Shown piece by piece: positions 9,633 through 18,204 of a stretch of DNA of 64,000 nucleotides (positions are counted from its first letter, which is position 1; the number at the start of each line of letters is the position of its first letter). Below the pieces are notes generated by a model. It saw nothing but the letters and a program-made list of their open reading frames with translations, searched no databases and was not told where the DNA came from. The DNA is taken from NCBI GenBank assembly GCA_039592335.1, contig JBDHBX010000014.1, forward strand, positions 62,001 to 126,000. The letters are read 5' to 3'. Source of the DNA: WVYX01 sp039592335. Lineage in GTDB: Bacteria; Gemmatimonadota; Gemmatimonadetes; Gemmatimonadales; GWC2-71-9. The translations under genes were made by a program, and so were the position numbers.

Positions 9633-10283
9633 ATGTCCAACCGCCGGTTCTCCACGTTCCTGTTCGATCTCGACGGAACCCTCATCGATTCGATCGAGCT
9701 CATCCTGACGTCGTATCACCACACGCTGCAGAAGCACCGCGGTCACGTCCCGCCCGACGAGGTTTGGCTGGCCGGCCTCGGGACGCCTCTCAGGGTCCAG
9801 TTCCGCCGGTTCACCAACGATGCCGACGAGATCGAGGCGATGGTGGCCACCTACTCGGAACACAACCTGGCGAATCACGACGCCCTGGTGCGCGACTATC
9901 CGGGTGTGCGGGACATGGTGCGCACCCTGAGCGCGCGGGGCACACGGCTCGGCGTCGTGACGAGCAAGCGGCGGCCGGGCACGATGCTGGGCCTCGAGAA
10001 GGGGGGCTTCGACGGACTGTTCGAGGTCCTGGTCACGGCCGATGACGTGGTGCGTCCCAAGCCGGACCCGGAGCCCGTCGAGCGAGCCGTGCAGCAACTG
10101 GCCGCGGTGCCGTCCGAGACGGTGTTCGTGGGAGACTCCCCGCACGACATGGCGGCAGGTAATGCCGCCGGTGTGGCCACCGCCGCGGTACTGTGGGGTC
10201 CCTTCCCCCGCGCGACCCTGGAAGAGCACGACCCGGACTTCTGGATCTCCGACCCCGCCGAGCTCACCGCTCTCATCGCCTGA
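9633..10283 (+). CDS. HAD-superfamily phosphatase (PpaX / phosphoglycolate phosphatase-like)
   Basis: A 216-residue cytosolic HAD subfamily IA hydrolase. Motif I is FDLDGTLIDS at residues 9-18 (nucleophile first Asp, DxDGT). Motif II/III is visible as TSK followed by the DDVVRPKPDPEP loop, and motif IV is FVGDSPHDM. These match pyrophosphatase PpaX and phosphoglycolate phosphatases; the specific phosphate ester is not determined by sequence. The open frame extends upstream to 9516, but MSNRRF at 9633 directly precedes the Rossmann strand and is the sensible start. It is divergent from the DUF5916 gene and precedes the MscS channel by 80 bases. Confidence 0.85.
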   Translation: MSNRRFSTFLFDLDGTLIDSIELILTSYHHTLQKHRGHVPPDEVWLAGLGTPLRVQFRRFTNDADEIEAMVATYSEHNLANHDALVRDYPGVRDMVRTLSARGTRLGVVTSKRRPGTMLGLEKGGFDGLFEVLVTADDVVRPKPDPEPVERAVQQLAAVPSETVFVGDSPHDMAAGNAAGVATAAVLWGPFPRATLEEHDPDFWISDPAELTALIA

Positions 10284-10363
10284 TGCGATCCCCTGGCGGT
10301 CGCAGCCCGGCCCTCACACCTTAGGGGCGTCCCAGCTCCCCGAGAACCGGACCACCTGAGCAC

Positions 10364-11296
10364 ATGACGGCGATCATCGACTGGCTACAGACCACGATGG
10401 GCTTCAGCCCGGCCGCATTGGACAGGATCACGGCCTCCCTGGTCGCGATCCTCATCCTGTGGATCGTCCGCCGCATCACCCTGGCGGTCATCTGGCGGCG
10501 GGTGGACGACGTGCGCGTCCGCTACCGCTGGCAGAAGACCACGTCGTACGTCGTCGTCCCGCTCGGAATTCTGATCGTGGGCCGGATCTGGTTCGAGGGC
10601 TTTTCCTCCATCGCCACCTTCCTGGGGCTGGTCTCCGCCGGTATCGCCATCGCCCTGAAGGACCTGCTGGTCAACCTGGCGGGCTGGGCGTTCATCCTGT
10701 GGCGCAGGCCCTTCGAGGTGGGCGACCGGATCCAACTGGGGGACCACTCCGGCGACGTGATCGACGTGCGGATCTTCCAATTCACGCTGCTCGAGATCGG
10801 GAACTGGGTGGACGCTGATCAGAGCACGGGGCGGGTCGTCCACGTACCCAACGGCAAGGTGCTGACCGACACCCTGGCGAACTACAGCAAGGGCTTCCAG
10901 TACATCTGGAACGAGCTACCGGTCCTGATCACCTTCGAGAGCAACTGGCAGAAGGCGAAGGACATCCTGGCGGAGATCGCCGAGAAGCACGCGGCGCACG
11001 TCACGGGCCACGCGGAGGAGCGGATCAAGGAGGTCTCCCGCCGGTTCATGATCTTCTACTCCACCCTCACCCCCACGGTGTATACCAGCGTCGCCGACTG
11101 TGGCGTGCTGCTCACCGTGCGCTACCTGTGCGAGCCCCGCCGGCGCCGCAGCTCCACCCAGGCCATCTGGGAGGACGTGCTCCTCGCCTTCGGGAAGTGC
11201 GAGGACATCGACTTCGCCTATCCCACCTACCGGTTCTACGACAATCCCCGCGAGGGGAAGCCGGCCGCGCGGGCGGCTGGCGAGCCGGGGGGCTGA
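10364..11296 (+). CDS. MscS-family mechanosensitive ion channel
   Basis: A 310-residue inner-membrane channel protein that would release osmolytes on hypo-osmotic shock. Three membrane segments lie before residue about 110; the third contains the pore-lining pattern AGIAIALKDLLVN (about 95-107). The MscS beta domain follows (FEVGDRIQLGDHSGDVIDV), then a C-terminal alpha/beta domain with VVHVPNGKVLT and NYSKGFQY. Compared with E. coli MscS (286 residues) it is slightly longer at the C-terminus (REGKPAARAAGEPGG, low complexity). It follows the phosphatase on the same strand. Confidence 0.9.
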   Translation: MTAIIDWLQTTMGFSPAALDRITASLVAILILWIVRRITLAVIWRRVDDVRVRYRWQKTTSYVVVPLGILIVGRIWFEGFSSIATFLGLVSAGIAIALKDLLVNLAGWAFILWRRPFEVGDRIQLGDHSGDVIDVRIFQFTLLEIGNWVDADQSTGRVVHVPNGKVLTDTLANYSKGFQYIWNELPVLITFESNWQKAKDILAEIAEKHAAHVTGHAEERIKEVSRRFMIFYSTLTPTVYTSVADCGVLLTVRYLCEPRRRRSSTQAIWEDVLLAFGKCEDIDFAYPTYRFYDNPREGKPAARAAGEPGG

Positions 11297-11444
11297 GGCT
11301 CCTTCTCACCCCCGGGGGCAGGCCGCGCCTTTTCCCGGTCCCCGCTCCCCGTTCCCCTCGTACTGAAACCAACCTTTTGCCGCATCCGTGTATCCAAGTA
11401 GGGACAAGGCACCACACAGGCAACGTCAGCCACGGAGATACCCC

Positions 11445-12506
11445 ATGTCAGCCCACCGAACGCTCGCCACGCTCCTGGTCGCGGCGGCCGCAGCGACCCT
11501 CACCCAGCCGGCCAACGCCCAGACCGAGCGTTTCGAGCTCTCCGGAGAGCGGGTAGCCATCTACAATCTGGCCGGCCAGGTCACGCTGGCCCCCGGCTCG
11601 GGCTCGGCGGTAGTCGTCGAGGTCACGCGCGGGGGTCAGGACGCCGGTCAGCTCCGGATCGAGCAGGGCCCCATCGAGGGCCGCCAGACCCTGCGGGTCA
11701 TCTACCCCGACGACGAGATCAGTTACGGCGAGCTACACCGCGGCTCGCGCACCGATCTCCGGGTGCGGGAGGACGGTACGTTCGGCGGAGGACACGATCG
11801 TGACCGTGGCCAGCGCGTCCACATCCGCGGCGAGGGCGGCGGCCTCGAGGCCTACGCCGATCTCACCATCCGAGTCCCTGCCGGGCAGACCCTCGCCGTG
11901 TACCAGGCGGTCGGGGAAGTCTCGGCATCTGACGTGAACGGCAACTTGCGGCTGGACACACACTCCGCTCCCGTCACGGCGACCAACATCACGGGCGACC
12001 TCGTGGTGGACGTCGGCTCCGGGTGGGTCGAGGTCTCCGGCGTACAGGGGAGCGCCGACCTCGATACCGGATCGGGATCGGTGAAGGTGACGGGCGTCAG
12101 CGGCGACCACCTGCGCGTGGACACCGGCTCCGGAAACGTCACCGCCACCAACGTCTCGGTTTCATCCCTCGAGATCGACACCGGTTCCGGTGACGTCAAC
12201 CTGGCACGTGGGACGGCGCGCGACGTCGGGATCGACACGGGCAGCGGATCGGTGGATCTCGAGCTCACCGCCGAGAGCCGCGACATCTCGATCGACACCG
12301 GCTCCGGCACGGTGACGGTGACGCTGCCCGGCTCCTACGGCGCCACCGTCGACATCGAGACGGGAAGCGGCGGGATCGACCTGGACTTCCCGGTGCAGGT
12401 TCGCCGGTACGAGCGCGACCACGTGTACGGCACGATCGGCGATGGCTCCGGCAGCCTCAAGATCGACACCGGCTCGGGGAGCGTCAGGATCCGCAAGGCA
12501 GGCTGA
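11445..12506 (+). CDS. Exported DUF4097-family beta-ladder protein with repeated DTGSG turns
   Basis: A 353-residue exported protein. A signal peptide ends at ANAQT (about residue 26). From about residue 190 on, a short unit recurs every 15-22 residues: a beta strand followed by D(T)GSGx. Eight or nine copies are visible, giving the right-handed beta-ladder typical of DUF4097 proteins. The repeats use different codons, so this is a protein-level solenoid and not a recent DNA expansion. The start at 11445 is preferred because GGAGA lies seven bases upstream and the signal peptide begins there. Function is unknown; in other bacteria such proteins neighbour envelope-stress or anti-sigma systems, but no such gene is seen here. 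Confidence 0.8.
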   Translation: MSAHRTLATLLVAAAAATLTQPANAQTERFELSGERVAIYNLAGQVTLAPGSGSAVVVEVTRGGQDAGQLRIEQGPIEGRQTLRVIYPDDEISYGELHRGSRTDLRVREDGTFGGGHDRDRGQRVHIRGEGGGLEAYADLTIRVPAGQTLAVYQAVGEVSASDVNGNLRLDTHSAPVTATNITGDLVVDVGSGWVEVSGVQGSADLDTGSGSVKVTGVSGDHLRVDTGSGNVTATNVSVSSLEIDTGSGDVNLARGTARDVGIDTGSGSVDLELTAESRDISIDTGSGTVTVTLPGSYGATVDIETGSGGIDLDFPVQVRRYERDHVYGTIGDGSGSLKIDTGSGSVRIRKAG

Positions 12507-12532
12507 GCCCCGCCCGCCTCAGGGGAGTGTCA

Positions 12533-12558
12533 GGGGGAAGGGGAGGTACCCTTCCCCC
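12533..12558 (+). terminator. Hairpin after DUF4097 gene, likely intrinsic terminator
   Basis: A perfect 10-bp stem, GGGGGAAGGG paired with CCCTTCCCCC, with a six-base loop, lies 27 bases after the DUF4097 stop. It is followed by a pyrimidine-rich tract (GTTCTCCTTCTCTCC), not a clean T-run. Confidence 0.55.
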
Positions 12559-12636
12559 GTTCTCCTTCTCTCCACTCCCCATTCCCCGCTCACGGATTGC
12601 GGCATAGCTTCACAGCACCATGAGCGAGGAGCCCCC

Positions 12637-13755
12637 GTGAGCTTCGTCCCATTTGACCTCGAGCGCTGGCAGAGCACCTGGGAAAACCGGGTGCGGCACA
12701 ACATCTCGGAGAGTGGCGTACACCCACTCTCCATCGCCGAGCTGATGGAGCTCGCAGGGGGTGACCTCGCCGAGTTCACGGACCTGCGCCTCGTCTACAA
12801 CCAGTCCGATGGCACCGACGAGCTGCGGACGGCCATCGCGCAGCTCTATCCGGGGGCGACGCCCGACCACGTGACGGTGACCCTCGGGAGCGCCGAGGCC
12901 AACTTCATTGCATGCTGGACCTTGATCGAGCAGGGCGACCGGGTTGCCGTGCAGATGCCGGTGTACATGCAGATGCACGGACTCGCGCAGAACTTCGGTG
13001 CCCAGGTAGCGGAGTTCGCACTCCGCTTCGAGCGCGGCTGGGAGCCCGATCCGGCGGACATCGAGCGGGCCATCACGCAGGACACCAAGCTCGTGATCGT
13101 GACCAACCCCAACAACCCCACCGGGAAGGTGTTCTCTCAGGCAACACGCGACCTGATCGTCGAGCACGCCGAGGCGGCCGGCGCGTGGCTCCTCGTGGAC
13201 GAGGTCTACCAGGGCGCCGAGCTGAGTGGGGAAACCACGCCGTCGTTCTGGGGGACCTACGAGCGGGTCCTCGTCGTGAACGGGTTCTCCAAGGCCTACG
13301 GATTACCGGGACTCCGGATCGGCTGGATCGTGGGGCCGACGGCGTTCAAGCAGGAAGTCATGCAGCGTCACGACTACACGGTGATCGGCCCCAGCCCCGC
13401 CAGCGATTACTTGGCGGTTCGGGCGCTCGGCGTGCGCGACAAGATCCTGGCACGCACTCGCGGCATTCTCACCACCAACTACCCGATCCTCGAGGAGTGG
13501 CTACAGGGCTTCGGAACTCTCTTCGAGTGGCACAAGCCCGACTGCGGGGCGATCTGCATGGTGCGGTACCGCCACAGCCTTAGCTCCCTCGACCTGGTAG
13601 AGCGCATCCGTGCCGAACAGAGTGTCCTGCTCGTGCCCGGCGAGCACTTCCAGATGCCCTTCCACCTGCGGCTCGGTTACGGCAACGAGACCGGGGAGCT
13701 CCGCGAGACGCTGGGCGACCTGAAAGAGGCGTTCGGGAACCTGTTGATGGACTAG
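12637..13755 (+). CDS. PLP-dependent class I/II aminotransferase
   Basis: A 372-residue fold-type I aminotransferase. Hallmarks are TNPNNPTGKVFS (cofactor ring contact), the DEVYQGAE strand, and NGFSKAYGLPGLRIGWIVG in which Lys219 is the predicted Schiff-base lysine. Substrate specificity is not evident; the protein lacks a recognisable MalY or HisC signature. The start is a GTG preceded by GAGGAG five bases away; an ATG at 12620 is out of frame and hits a stop after six codons. The gene ends in the palindrome CTAG that also ends the convergent peptidase gene, giving a four-base overlap. Confidence 0.87.
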   Translation: MSFVPFDLERWQSTWENRVRHNISESGVHPLSIAELMELAGGDLAEFTDLRLVYNQSDGTDELRTAIAQLYPGATPDHVTVTLGSAEANFIACWTLIEQGDRVAVQMPVYMQMHGLAQNFGAQVAEFALRFERGWEPDPADIERAITQDTKLVIVTNPNNPTGKVFSQATRDLIVEHAEAAGAWLLVDEVYQGAELSGETTPSFWGTYERVLVVNGFSKAYGLPGLRIGWIVGPTAFKQEVMQRHDYTVIGPSPASDYLAVRALGVRDKILARTRGILTTNYPILEEWLQGFGTLFEWHKPDCGAICMVRYRHSLSSLDLVERIRAEQSVLLVPGEHFQMPFHLRLGYGNETGELRETLGDLKEAFGNLLMD

Positions 13756-15929
13756 AGATTCTCCATCAGCCACTTCGTGAAATAGCCGTACAGGTTCTCC
13801 CGGGCGTTCCCGCCCCGAATCGAGTGCGTCTTGTTCGGATAGAGCCGCATGTCGAACTGCTTCCCAGCCTCCTGCAGCCTCTGAATCAATTGCGTGGTGT
13901 TCTGCGAGTGCACGTTGTCATCGCCGGTCCCGTGCACGATAAGCAGGTTCCCCTCGAGTCGGTCGACATAGGTGACGGGCGACCCCAACTCGTATCCCTC
14001 GGGGTTCTCCTGCGGCGTGCGCATGAAGCGCTCGGTGTAGATCGTGTCGTACAGCCGCCAATCGGTCACCGGCGCCACTGAGATGGCGGCCTTGAACACG
14101 TCCGCCCCCTGAAACAGGGTGAGCAGCGACATATAGCCGCCGTAGCTCCAGCCCCACATGCCGACGCGGTCACCGTCCACGTAGGGCAGCGATGCCAGGT
14201 ATCGCGCCGCGGCGATCTGATCGGCCGTCTCGCACTGCCCCAGCATCAGATAGGTCTGTTTCTTGAAGTCACGGCCCCGCGCGCCCGTGCCGCGGTTATC
14301 CACGATGGCAACGAGGTAGCCCTGCTGCACCATCAACTGGTGCCACACGTAGCGCTGCCCGTCCCACCGATCGGTGACGCGCTGCGAGCCGGGCCCGCCG
14401 TAGACGTGCATCAGCAGGGGATAGGCCCGATTCGGATCGAAGTCGCGCGGCTTCATGATGAGGCCGTTGAGCACGGTTCCGTCGTCCCCCGCCAGCGTGA
14501 TGAACTCGGGGGCGTTGAGACCGAGGGCTGCCACGGCAGCCGCGAGATCCTCGTTGGCCTCGATGGTCCTGATCGGCTGTCCATTCGCCTCATGCAGCGT
14601 CTGGACCGGCGGCTCGGCCGCGGTGGAGGATCGGTCCACGTACATCGTGTAGGTGGGATTGAACTGCACGGTGTGCGTACCGGCCTCTGCGGACACGCGG
14701 CGCAAGCCCCTGCCATTCAGGCCGATGCGGTAGAGCGGGCGCGTCAGGGGACCGTCGACCGAGCCCGTGAAGTAGACGAGGCCGTTGCGCTCGTCCACGC
14801 CCCACACCGAGGCGACGTCCCAGCCCCCGGTGGTCACCTTGCGCACCAACGAACCATCCCGCCGATGCAGGTACACCTGCCGATACCCATCCCGCTCGCT
14901 GATGAACAGGAACTGCCGTCCGCCGTCGAACCAGCGCGGCTGCTCCTGCTCCACCCATGCCTCGTCCTCGTCGGTCATGATCACGCGAGACGATCCGGTC
15001 GCGACATCCCCCAACAGAAGATCGAGCCGGCTCTGGTGTCGGTTCAGCCGCGCGAGCCAGATCTCCGTGGACGTCCCGGCGAAGTCCATGTCGGCGATGT
15101 AGATGTCCGTTTCGGATCCAAGGTCGATCCAGGTGGTCTCCCCGCCGGCGATCTCCACCACACCGATGCGTACCTCGGAGTTCTGGGAGCCGGCCTTGGG
15201 ATACCGCACCGGCACCAGTGTGGGGTAGAGCGTCGTCTCGTCTATCATGTAGAACGGCTCGATGACCGTCTGGTCGAGCCGCCAGAACGCGATGCGGCTG
15301 CCGTCGGGACTGAAGCGGAAGGCATCCCGTAACGAGAGCTCCTCCTCGTACACCCAATCCGCCGTGCCGTTGATGATGTGCTGGCTGCCGTCGTGCGTGA
15401 GCTGGATCTCCTCGCCGGTGGCGAGATCACGTAAGAAGATATTGTGCTCGCGTACCCAGCCGACATAGCGGCCGTCGGGAGAGAACTTGGCGAACTGCTG
15501 GTACCCGGGCGCCGTGCTGACCGGAGTCAGTTGGCGAGCCTGGAAGTCCCACAGGTAGTACTCGCCCTTGGTGTTCTGCCGCCACACCCGCACTGAATTC
15601 GTGTAGATGAGGAGCTTGGTGAGGTCGGGCGAGAACTCGTATTCCTCGATCGCAATGGGCTCAGTCGCGCCCGGCGGCACCAGCGCGGTGCCCGACACGA
15701 GGAGTCGCTCCGCACCACTGCGGGCATCCACCCGATACAGGTCCGTGGTATCCTCGCCTGCGACATAGGTGTACGACGTGCCGTCCGCCATCCATTCGAT
15801 GGTGGTCAGCACGCTGGTGAACTCGTCGCCGCCCCATACCCGCTCGACCGTGAGCGCCCTGTCCTGCGCAACGCCGAGCGACGTCACGGCAAGGCCGACC
15901 CCCAGAGACAGCCCCAAAGCACGTTTCAT
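13752..15929 (-). CDS. Exported S9B dipeptidyl-peptidase IV-like serine peptidase
   Basis: A 725-residue prolyl-oligopeptidase family enzyme. A signal peptide covers about the first 22 residues (ending GVAQDR). The N-terminal two thirds form the DPPIV beta-propeller; the acidic EEEL segment (VYEEELSLRDAFRFSPDG) is the DPPIV substrate N-terminus clamp. The C-terminal alpha/beta-hydrolase domain carries the nucleophile in GWSYGGYM (Ser about 595), Asp in GTGDDNVH and His in NKTHSIRG. It would cleave X-Pro or X-Ala dipeptides from peptides in the periplasm. Its stop codon overlaps that of the aminotransferase. Confidence 0.92.
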   Translation of the reverse strand: MKRALGLSLGVGLAVTSLGVAQDRALTVERVWGGDEFTSVLTTIEWMADGTSYTYVAGEDTTDLYRVDARSGAERLLVSGTALVPPGATEPIAIEEYEFSPDLTKLLIYTNSVRVWRQNTKGEYYLWDFQARQLTPVSTAPGYQQFAKFSPDGRYVGWVREHNIFLRDLATGEEIQLTHDGSQHIINGTADWVYEEELSLRDAFRFSPDGSRIAFWRLDQTVIEPFYMIDETTLYPTLVPVRYPKAGSQNSEVRIGVVEIAGGETTWIDLGSETDIYIADMDFAGTSTEIWLARLNRHQSRLDLLLGDVATGSSRVIMTDEDEAWVEQEQPRWFDGGRQFLFISERDGYRQVYLHRRDGSLVRKVTTGGWDVASVWGVDERNGLVYFTGSVDGPLTRPLYRIGLNGRGLRRVSAEAGTHTVQFNPTYTMYVDRSSTAAEPPVQTLHEANGQPIRTIEANEDLAAAVAALGLNAPEFITLAGDDGTVLNGLIMKPRDFDPNRAYPLLMHVYGGPGSQRVTDRWDGQRYVWHQLMVQQGYLVAIVDNRGTGARGRDFKKQTYLMLGQCETADQIAAARYLASLPYVDGDRVGMWGWSYGGYMSLLTLFQGADVFKAAISVAPVTDWRLYDTIYTERFMRTPQENPEGYELGSPVTYVDRLEGNLLIVHGTGDDNVHSQNTTQLIQRLQEAGKQFDMRLYPNKTHSIRGGNARENLYGYFTKWLMENL

Positions 15930-16012
15930 GATTCTCCGCCCTCCTCAGACGGCGGGAAAGTTAGCCAGCGGAACGCGGGGAGTGAACTCAGGTGCAGCTG
16001 AGGGGGGGCACC

Positions 16013-16837
16013 TCAGGAGGGGGAAGTGTCGGCCTCCCCAGGGGCAGAGCGGTCGAGCAGCACCCCCATCTCGCCGAAGATGGTCGCCACCGCCGCGAGC
16101 AACTGCTCCAACTCGTACGGCTTGCCAACCACAGGACGGCCCGACTTCCGGAGAAACTCATAGGACTCGGGCCGCGTGTAATCCCCCGTCACGAAAATGA
16201 ACCTGCTTGCCATGTCGGGCTTTCTGCTCTCTACCTGCTCGAACAGGGTCTTCCCACCGAGCGTCGGCATGTGCAGGTCGGAGATGATGCAATCCAGCTG
16301 CTCGCCCTGAATCACCTCGAAGGCTTCGTACCCGTTGCTGACGGTGATGACCTCGTGCCCCAACTTGCGGAACAGCTTGGCCATCACGACACGATTGCTG
16401 AGGTCGTCCTCCACGACCAGAATCCGGCCGGGCCGCGTGGGACCCTCCTTGAGGAGATTCCAGGCCGGCGGTGCGATCTCCGGGGCCTCCGACGTGACCC
16501 GGTTGAGGAGCGAGCCGGTCACTTCGGTGGCGGAGTGAACCTCCTCCACGATCCGCCTGAGGTCGTCGCGCTGGCTCTCGTCCAGGTCGGAATCCTTCAT
16601 TCCGTGGGTCGAGCCCACGATCGCGCTGAGGCAGTTGTTGAGATTGTTCACTGCCTGCGTCACGTGGTCGCGCAGGAACTGCACCCACGCCTCGACCAGC
16701 TCCTGCTCGGGCTCCTCCCCCGCCGCTGCCGCTCCGGGCCGCGACTCGCGCGCGGGCTCGTGTTCGGACTCGGGCGCTGCGGGCACACTCGGCTGCACGG
16801 GCGTGCGCCGCCGCCTGACACTGAGTACCAGTGCCAC
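16013..16837 (-). CDS. Membrane-linked receiver-domain protein with degenerate histidine-kinase dimerisation helix
   Basis: At least 274 residues. The C-terminal half is a response-regulator receiver domain (RILVVEDD; phosphoacceptor Asp187 in CIISDLHMP; late Lys in VVGKPYE). Upstream, residues about 55-115 look like a DHp helix, but the position of the phospho-His is Asn64 (AVNNLNNCLSAI against AHDFNNVLTVI in the kinase at 45313), and no ATPase domain exists. The frame is open upstream to the TAA that ends the sugar dehydrogenase (16895-16897), and the extra stretch reads as a membrane helix (YLVLAALAVAAVAL). No ATG, GTG or TTG occurs there; only CTG (16865-16867) or ACG would include the helix. 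The GTG used here is conservative. Confidence 0.75.
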   Translation of the reverse strand: MALVLSVRRRRTPVQPSVPAAPESEHEPARESRPGAAAAGEEPEQELVEAWVQFLRDHVTQAVNNLNNCLSAIVGSTHGMKDSDLDESQRDDLRRIVEEVHSATEVTGSLLNRVTSEAPEIAPPAWNLLKEGPTRPGRILVVEDDLSNRVVMAKLFRKLGHEVITVSNGYEAFEVIQGEQLDCIISDLHMPTLGGKTLFEQVESRKPDMASRFIFVTGDYTRPESYEFLRKSGRPVVGKPYELEQLLAAVATIFGEMGVLLDRSAPGEADTSPS

Positions 16838-16894
16838 GGCCGCGACGGCGAGGGCCGCGAGGACCAGATAGTCCTGGTTTGTCGTGTCCCCCCC

Positions 16895-18190
16895 TTAGCG
16901 CCGGGCGCCTCGGTACACAATCCGGAAGATACGACCGCCCCGATCGTCGCTCACGTACAGGGAGCCGTCGGGTCCTTCGGCAAGCCCTACGGGCCGATGC
17001 GCCGCACCCCGCGGGCTCACGTCCGCGCCGGCGAAGCCGTCGGCGAAGATCTCCCATTCTCCGGTAGGCTCTCCCCCATCGAACGGCGCAAACACCACGT
17101 TGTACCCGCCCTGGGGCAGCGGCGCCCGGTTCCACGACCCGTGGAACGCGATGAGCGCGCCACCCCAATACCGCGCCGGGAACTGCTCGCCCACGTAGAA
17201 ATGCACCCCGTTGGGCGCCCAGTGGGCGGGAAAGCCAATCAGCGGATTGTCCTTCTCGGCGCAGCGCCCCACTGTGCGCCCGTCCCCACCGTACTCCGGC
17301 GCGAGCACCTTCTGCTCGAGCTCGGGATCATAGTAGCAGTATGGCCACCCGAAGTCGCTCCCCTCGCGGATCCGCACGAACTCCTCGGCCGGCTTCTCGG
17401 CACTCATAGCGTCGTCGAAGTGCTCAGGCCACAGGCTCGACAGCTGGTCGCGCCCATGAATCACGGCGTAGAGCTCCCCGTCCTGGGCGCGTACGCCAAG
17501 TGCCACCGTGTTGCGCATCCCGGTGGCGTAGCGTGTGCCGTCTTCCTGCCGCTGGCCCGACCGATCGGGGTCGAACCGCCAGATCCCGGCCCAGTGCTCG
17601 AGCTCCTCGCAGGGATCCTTCCCCGGAGAGCGGACCGTGCGCTGCTGTTCCTGACAGGCGTTGGAAGGCGAGCCGATGTTCACATAGATGGCGCCGTCCG
17701 TCCCGAACACGAAACTCTTGGCCCGGTGGCCGCCCCTGGCCGGCAGCCCACTCACGATCGTATCGACCGGGCCAGCCGGCTCCATCGATCCCACCGACCA
17801 CGGATAGCGCATGATCGCATCGTCGGTGGAGTAGTAGAGGAAACCGCCGCGCAGCTCCACGTCGTTCCCCGTCCCGCCGCCGAACCACATCCGCTCGTCC
17901 GCCGCCCCGTCCCCATCCGTGTCACGCAACACCACCACCCCACCGCCAACCGTGTCCCGCCGGGTGCGACCCGTGGCCACGAACACGTCCCCGTTCTGCG
18001 CCACCGTGAGGTGCCGTGCACGACCGAGCCCGTCGGCTACCACCAGGGCACAGAAGCCCTCGGGGAGCGTGAGGCCGGCATTGTCCGGTGCGCACTGGAG
18101 CCCCTCCTGTGCGCGGGCGCCAGGTGCCGCCACGAGCGCCAGGAGTACGAGAGTTGCTGTCATACGGACACGCCCGGATCGACATCGCAT
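16895..18190 (-). CDS. Exported PQQ-dependent sugar dehydrogenase-like (sorbosone/glucose dehydrogenase) protein
   Basis: A 431-residue protein with a signal peptide ending near GARAQ. It shows the six-bladed propeller signatures of soluble PQQ sugar dehydrogenases: VLRDTDGDGAAD, GLPARGGHRAKSF, TRYATGMRNTVALG, LEHWAGIWRFDP, FPAHWAPNGV and FHGSWNR. The expected activity is oxidation of aldoses or sorbosone in the periplasm with PQQ as cofactor; no PQQ synthesis gene is in the window. The start at 18190 is followed nine codons later by a second ATG (18163) that would also keep the signal peptide. It lies 14 bases after the GDPD gene and directly before the receiver gene. Family sure, substrate unsure. 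Confidence 0.85.
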   Translation of the reverse strand: MRCRSGRVRMTATLVLLALVAAPGARAQEGLQCAPDNAGLTLPEGFCALVVADGLGRARHLTVAQNGDVFVATGRTRRDTVGGGVVVLRDTDGDGAADERMWFGGGTGNDVELRGGFLYYSTDDAIMRYPWSVGSMEPAGPVDTIVSGLPARGGHRAKSFVFGTDGAIYVNIGSPSNACQEQQRTVRSPGKDPCEELEHWAGIWRFDPDRSGQRQEDGTRYATGMRNTVALGVRAQDGELYAVIHGRDQLSSLWPEHFDDAMSAEKPAEEFVRIREGSDFGWPYCYYDPELEQKVLAPEYGGDGRTVGRCAEKDNPLIGFPAHWAPNGVHFYVGEQFPARYWGGALIAFHGSWNRAPLPQGGYNVVFAPFDGGEPTGEWEIFADGFAGADVSPRGAAHRPVGLAEGPDGSLYVSDDRGGRIFRIVYRGARR

Positions 18191-18204
18191 GACTCCGGAA
18201 TGGA

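Noticed and set aside
11320..11330. CCCCCGGGGG palindrome after the MscS gene as a terminator
   Set aside because: No loop and no T-run; it cannot fold as a useful hairpin.
12060..12500. Repeated GACACCGGCTCCGG-like segments as a DNA repeat
   Set aside because: Codons differ between copies and the reading frame gives a beta-ladder, so it is a protein repeat and not a mobile or slippage repeat.
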